NCBI GenBank assembly: GCA_009786495.1
Contig: WQTB01000006.1
Span: forward strand, 1 to 5,942
Source: Treponema sp.
GTDB lineage: Bacteria; Spirochaetota; Spirochaetia; Treponematales; Breznakiellaceae
Length of the DNA: 5,942 bases
Direction: 5' to 3'
A model generated the notes under the pieces. It had not been told where the DNA came from. It worked only from the letters and a program-made list of their open reading frames with translations, and did not search any database. How positions within the stretch are numbered: position 1 is the stretch's first letter; every line of letters starts with the position of its first letter. Below are positions 4,081 through 5,942 of the stretch, one piece after another. A program made the translations under genes and the position numbers.

Positions 4081-5942
4081 ATGATTAATGAAGGCGCGCT
4101 TGTTATTTACAAAAGCAAACCAGCGATTGTAAAGGAAAAAGCGGACGGTAAATTTTCGATAGCTCTGCCTGACGGCGATTTAATAAAGGTCCGCGATAAA
4201 GATATTGAGCTGATTCACGGCGGGCCTTTAAAAAATTTTGATTTTATCAATATTGATATTTTTTCTCCTGATAGCTTAAAAGCCGTTAAAGAAGCGCGGG
4301 AACTTTTATCCGGCGAAAACGCGCCGTTAAATATTAAAGACGCCGCGTCTTTGATTTTCGGCGGTTACACTCCGTCTTCCGCGTACGCGGTCTATTGTCT
4401 TTTGCGCGACGGGCTTTATTTTTCCGGCACAATCGAAGAAATCATGCCGAAAAACGCGCAGGAAGTAACCGCGGAGGAAACAAGGCGCGGCGAGAAGCTG
4501 CGCGACACGGACGAGAGAACGCAGTTTCTTAATTACATAATTGCTCAAATGAAAAACCCGCAGCAGAAAATTCCGCCAGATGATTCTACGCAGAAACAGC
4601 TTGCGCGTTTTTTGCAGGATGTTGAATCGCTTGCTTACGGCAAATCGCAGAAAAGCCGCACAATGAAAGATTTAAAGTTAAGTGAAACGCCGGAAGACGC
4701 GCATTCGCTTCTTTTAAAAACCGGTTTCTGGACTAACATGATTAACCCGCACCCTTCAAGATACGGTCTTTCTCTTTCTTCCGCAAATTCTAAAATTGAT
4801 CCGCCGTCCCCTGTTTTTGCTTCAGATGAAGGAAGGCGCGATCTCTGCGATCTTGAGTCCTTCGCGATTGACAGTCCGTGGTCAAGCGATCCTGACGACG
4901 CTGTTTCCCTGGAAATTGATTCTTGCGGGAATTATACGCTTTATGTTCATATCGCCGATCCCGCTTCTTCAATCGCATTTGACAGCCCTGCCGAAAAAGA
5001 AGCGCGCGATCGCGGCGCCACACTTTACCTTCCCGAAGGAACCGCAAGAATGCTTAATGAAGATTCGATTCCGGTTTTCGCGCTCGGGCTAAGCGAAAAA
5101 TCCGCGGCTCTTACTTTTAAAATGACAATCAGCCGTGACGCGAAAGTGACAGACACCGAAATTTTTTCGTCCGTTGTAAGGGTGCGCCGTTTAACGTATG
5201 AAGAAGCCGATGTTTTGATTAATGACGGCGGCCCGCCGTTATGCGCTCTTTATGATCTTTCGCTTAAGCTTTCAGAAAAACGATCCGCTGACGGGGCCGT
5301 GAATATTATCTACACCGAAGTTCACATCACATCTGATAATGAAACTGTCAGCATTGAACCAATCCCCGACTGCAAGAGCAGCCTTCTTGTGAAGGAATGT
5401 ATGATTGCAGCTAACGAAGGAGCGGGGAACTGGGCGGCTTCAAGGGCGCTTCCCTTTCCGTATATCAGCCAGGAAGTTGAACTTGACAGTCAAAGGACAG
5501 CAAAGACAGGCCTTGCGGGTTCGCTTCAGCTGCGCCGCTGCATGAGGCCGCGCGTTCTTTCTGTTAAACCCGGGCGGCATCAGGGGCTTGGTCTTGAAAT
5601 TTATACACAGGTGACAAGCCCCCTTCGCCGTTACACCGATTTGCTCGCACATATTCAGATTCGTGCTTTTCTCGCAGGCGGAAAAATTCTTTCCGCAGGC
5701 GATATATCAGAGCGCCTGGGTTACAGCGAAGCCGCCGCCGCCGCGGTAACGCACGCGGAAAGAGCTTCTGTAAATCACTGGATTATGGTCTATCTTTCCG
5801 GAAAAAAGGACGAGCTTTTTGACGCGGTAGCGATCGAAAACAAGGGCAGCCGCTGGTCTGTCTTGATTCCGCAGCTCGGCCTTGAGACACAGACCGCCCT
5901 GAACAAAAATGTGTCACCTAACGATATTGTCAGGCTGGTTTT
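4081..5942 (+). CDS. RNase II/RNase R family 3'-5' exoribonuclease (RNB domain), 3' end outside the window
   Basis: The frame is open from ATG 4081 for 620 codons and runs off the window end, so the C-terminus is missing. The product degrades single-stranded RNA from the 3' end in a metal-dependent, processive way. Residues 1-50 look like a small beta-barrel. Residues about 85-150 look like a helical or winged-helix domain, then the RNB domain covers about 255-530. The four metal-binding aspartates are present with the exact spacing of E. coli RNase II: D264, D270, D272, D273. TSPLRRYTD (512-520) carries the conserved catalytic arginine at R516, and LVKECMIAAN (436-445) is the usual RNB helix. 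Residues about 575-620 begin an S1-like C-terminal segment. The N-terminal layout recalls cyanobacterial and plastid RNase II rather than E. coli RNase R; this is from memory. An in-frame TAA at 4060-4062 precedes ATG 4081, which is the first usable start. The Shine-Dalgarno is weak (CAGG). It is probably co-transcribed with the sigma gene. Confidence 0.92.
   Translation, partial: MINEGALVIYKSKPAIVKEKADGKFSIALPDGDLIKVRDKDIELIHGGPLKNFDFINIDIFSPDSLKAVKEARELLSGENAPLNIKDAASLIFGGYTPSSAYAVYCLLRDGLYFSGTIEEIMPKNAQEVTAEETRRGEKLRDTDERTQFLNYIIAQMKNPQQKIPPDDSTQKQLARFLQDVESLAYGKSQKSRTMKDLKLSETPEDAHSLLLKTGFWTNMINPHPSRYGLSLSSANSKIDPPSPVFASDEGRRDLCDLESFAIDSPWSSDPDDAVSLEIDSCGNYTLYVHIADPASSIAFDSPAEKEARDRGATLYLPEGTARMLNEDSIPVFALGLSEKSAALTFKMTISRDAKVTDTEIFSSVVRVRRLTYEEADVLINDGGPPLCALYDLSLKLSEKRSADGAVNIIYTEVHITSDNETVSIEPIPDCKSSLLVKECMIAANEGAGNWAASRALPFPYISQEVELDSQRTAKTGLAGSLQLRRCMRPRVLSVKPGRHQGLGLEIYTQVTSPLRRYTDLLAHIQIRAFLAGGKILSAGDISERLGYSEAAAAAVTHAERASVNHWIMVYLSGKKDELFDAVAIENKGSRWSVLIPQLGLETQTALNKNVSPNDIVRLV

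Noticed and set aside
4327..5652. Several 70-98 codon open frames on both strands in the last third
   Set aside because: All lie inside the long RNB exoribonuclease frame, whose catalytic residues are in the expected order and spacing.

Overview
The window looks like chromosomal DNA from a bacterium of moderate to low GC content, roughly 40-45% by eye. It holds five protein-coding genes in two divergent blocks on either side of a 270-bp intergenic region (2902-3171). I see no rRNA, tRNA, CRISPR array, transposase or phage gene. The organism is probably a spirochaete, and a Treponema-like one would fit. This rests on the general feel of the proteins and on a short RpoS-like sigma factor placed behind a sigma-54 promoter, an arrangement best known from Borrelia. 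That assignment is an inference, not a demonstration.

The left block is read on the minus strand. First comes a 150-residue protein (2901-2449) that I read as a degenerate GIY-YIG-like domain protein. Four bases later comes a YciO-type member of the YrdC/Sua5 family (2444-1728). After an 85-bp gap comes a membrane-anchored cardiolipin synthase with two intact HKD motifs (1642-68). The 85-bp gap carries its own promoter-like sequence and a small inverted repeat. None of these three genes has a clear Shine-Dalgarno sequence. Bases 1-67, downstream of the cardiolipin synthase, are AT-rich, and I see neither a gene nor a GC-rich terminator there.

The right block is read on the plus strand. A 286-residue sigma-70-family factor without region 1.1 (3172-4032) is followed after 48 bp by an RNB-domain exoribonuclease (from 4081). 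The exoribonuclease frame is open for 620 codons and leaves the window at 5942. It covers almost the whole last third of the window. The shorter open frames on both strands inside it (for example around 4327-4548, 4790-5092 and 5440-5652) are shadows.

The most interesting element is upstream of the sigma gene. Bases 3096-3111 match the sigma-54 (RpoN) -24/-12 consensus, with GG and GC exactly 10 bases apart. They lie 60 bp before the start codon. A nested inverted repeat sits about 75 bp before the predicted transcription start, where an enhancer-binding protein could bind. The predicted logic is activator plus RpoN, leading to this alternative sigma factor and then its regulon, parallel to the Rrp2-RpoN-RpoS cascade of Borrelia. 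The sigma factor also has unusual residues at two promoter-reading positions (regions 3.0 and 4.2), so its target promoters may differ from the housekeeping consensus. The exoribonuclease may be co-transcribed with it, which would link the transcriptional switch to RNA turnover.
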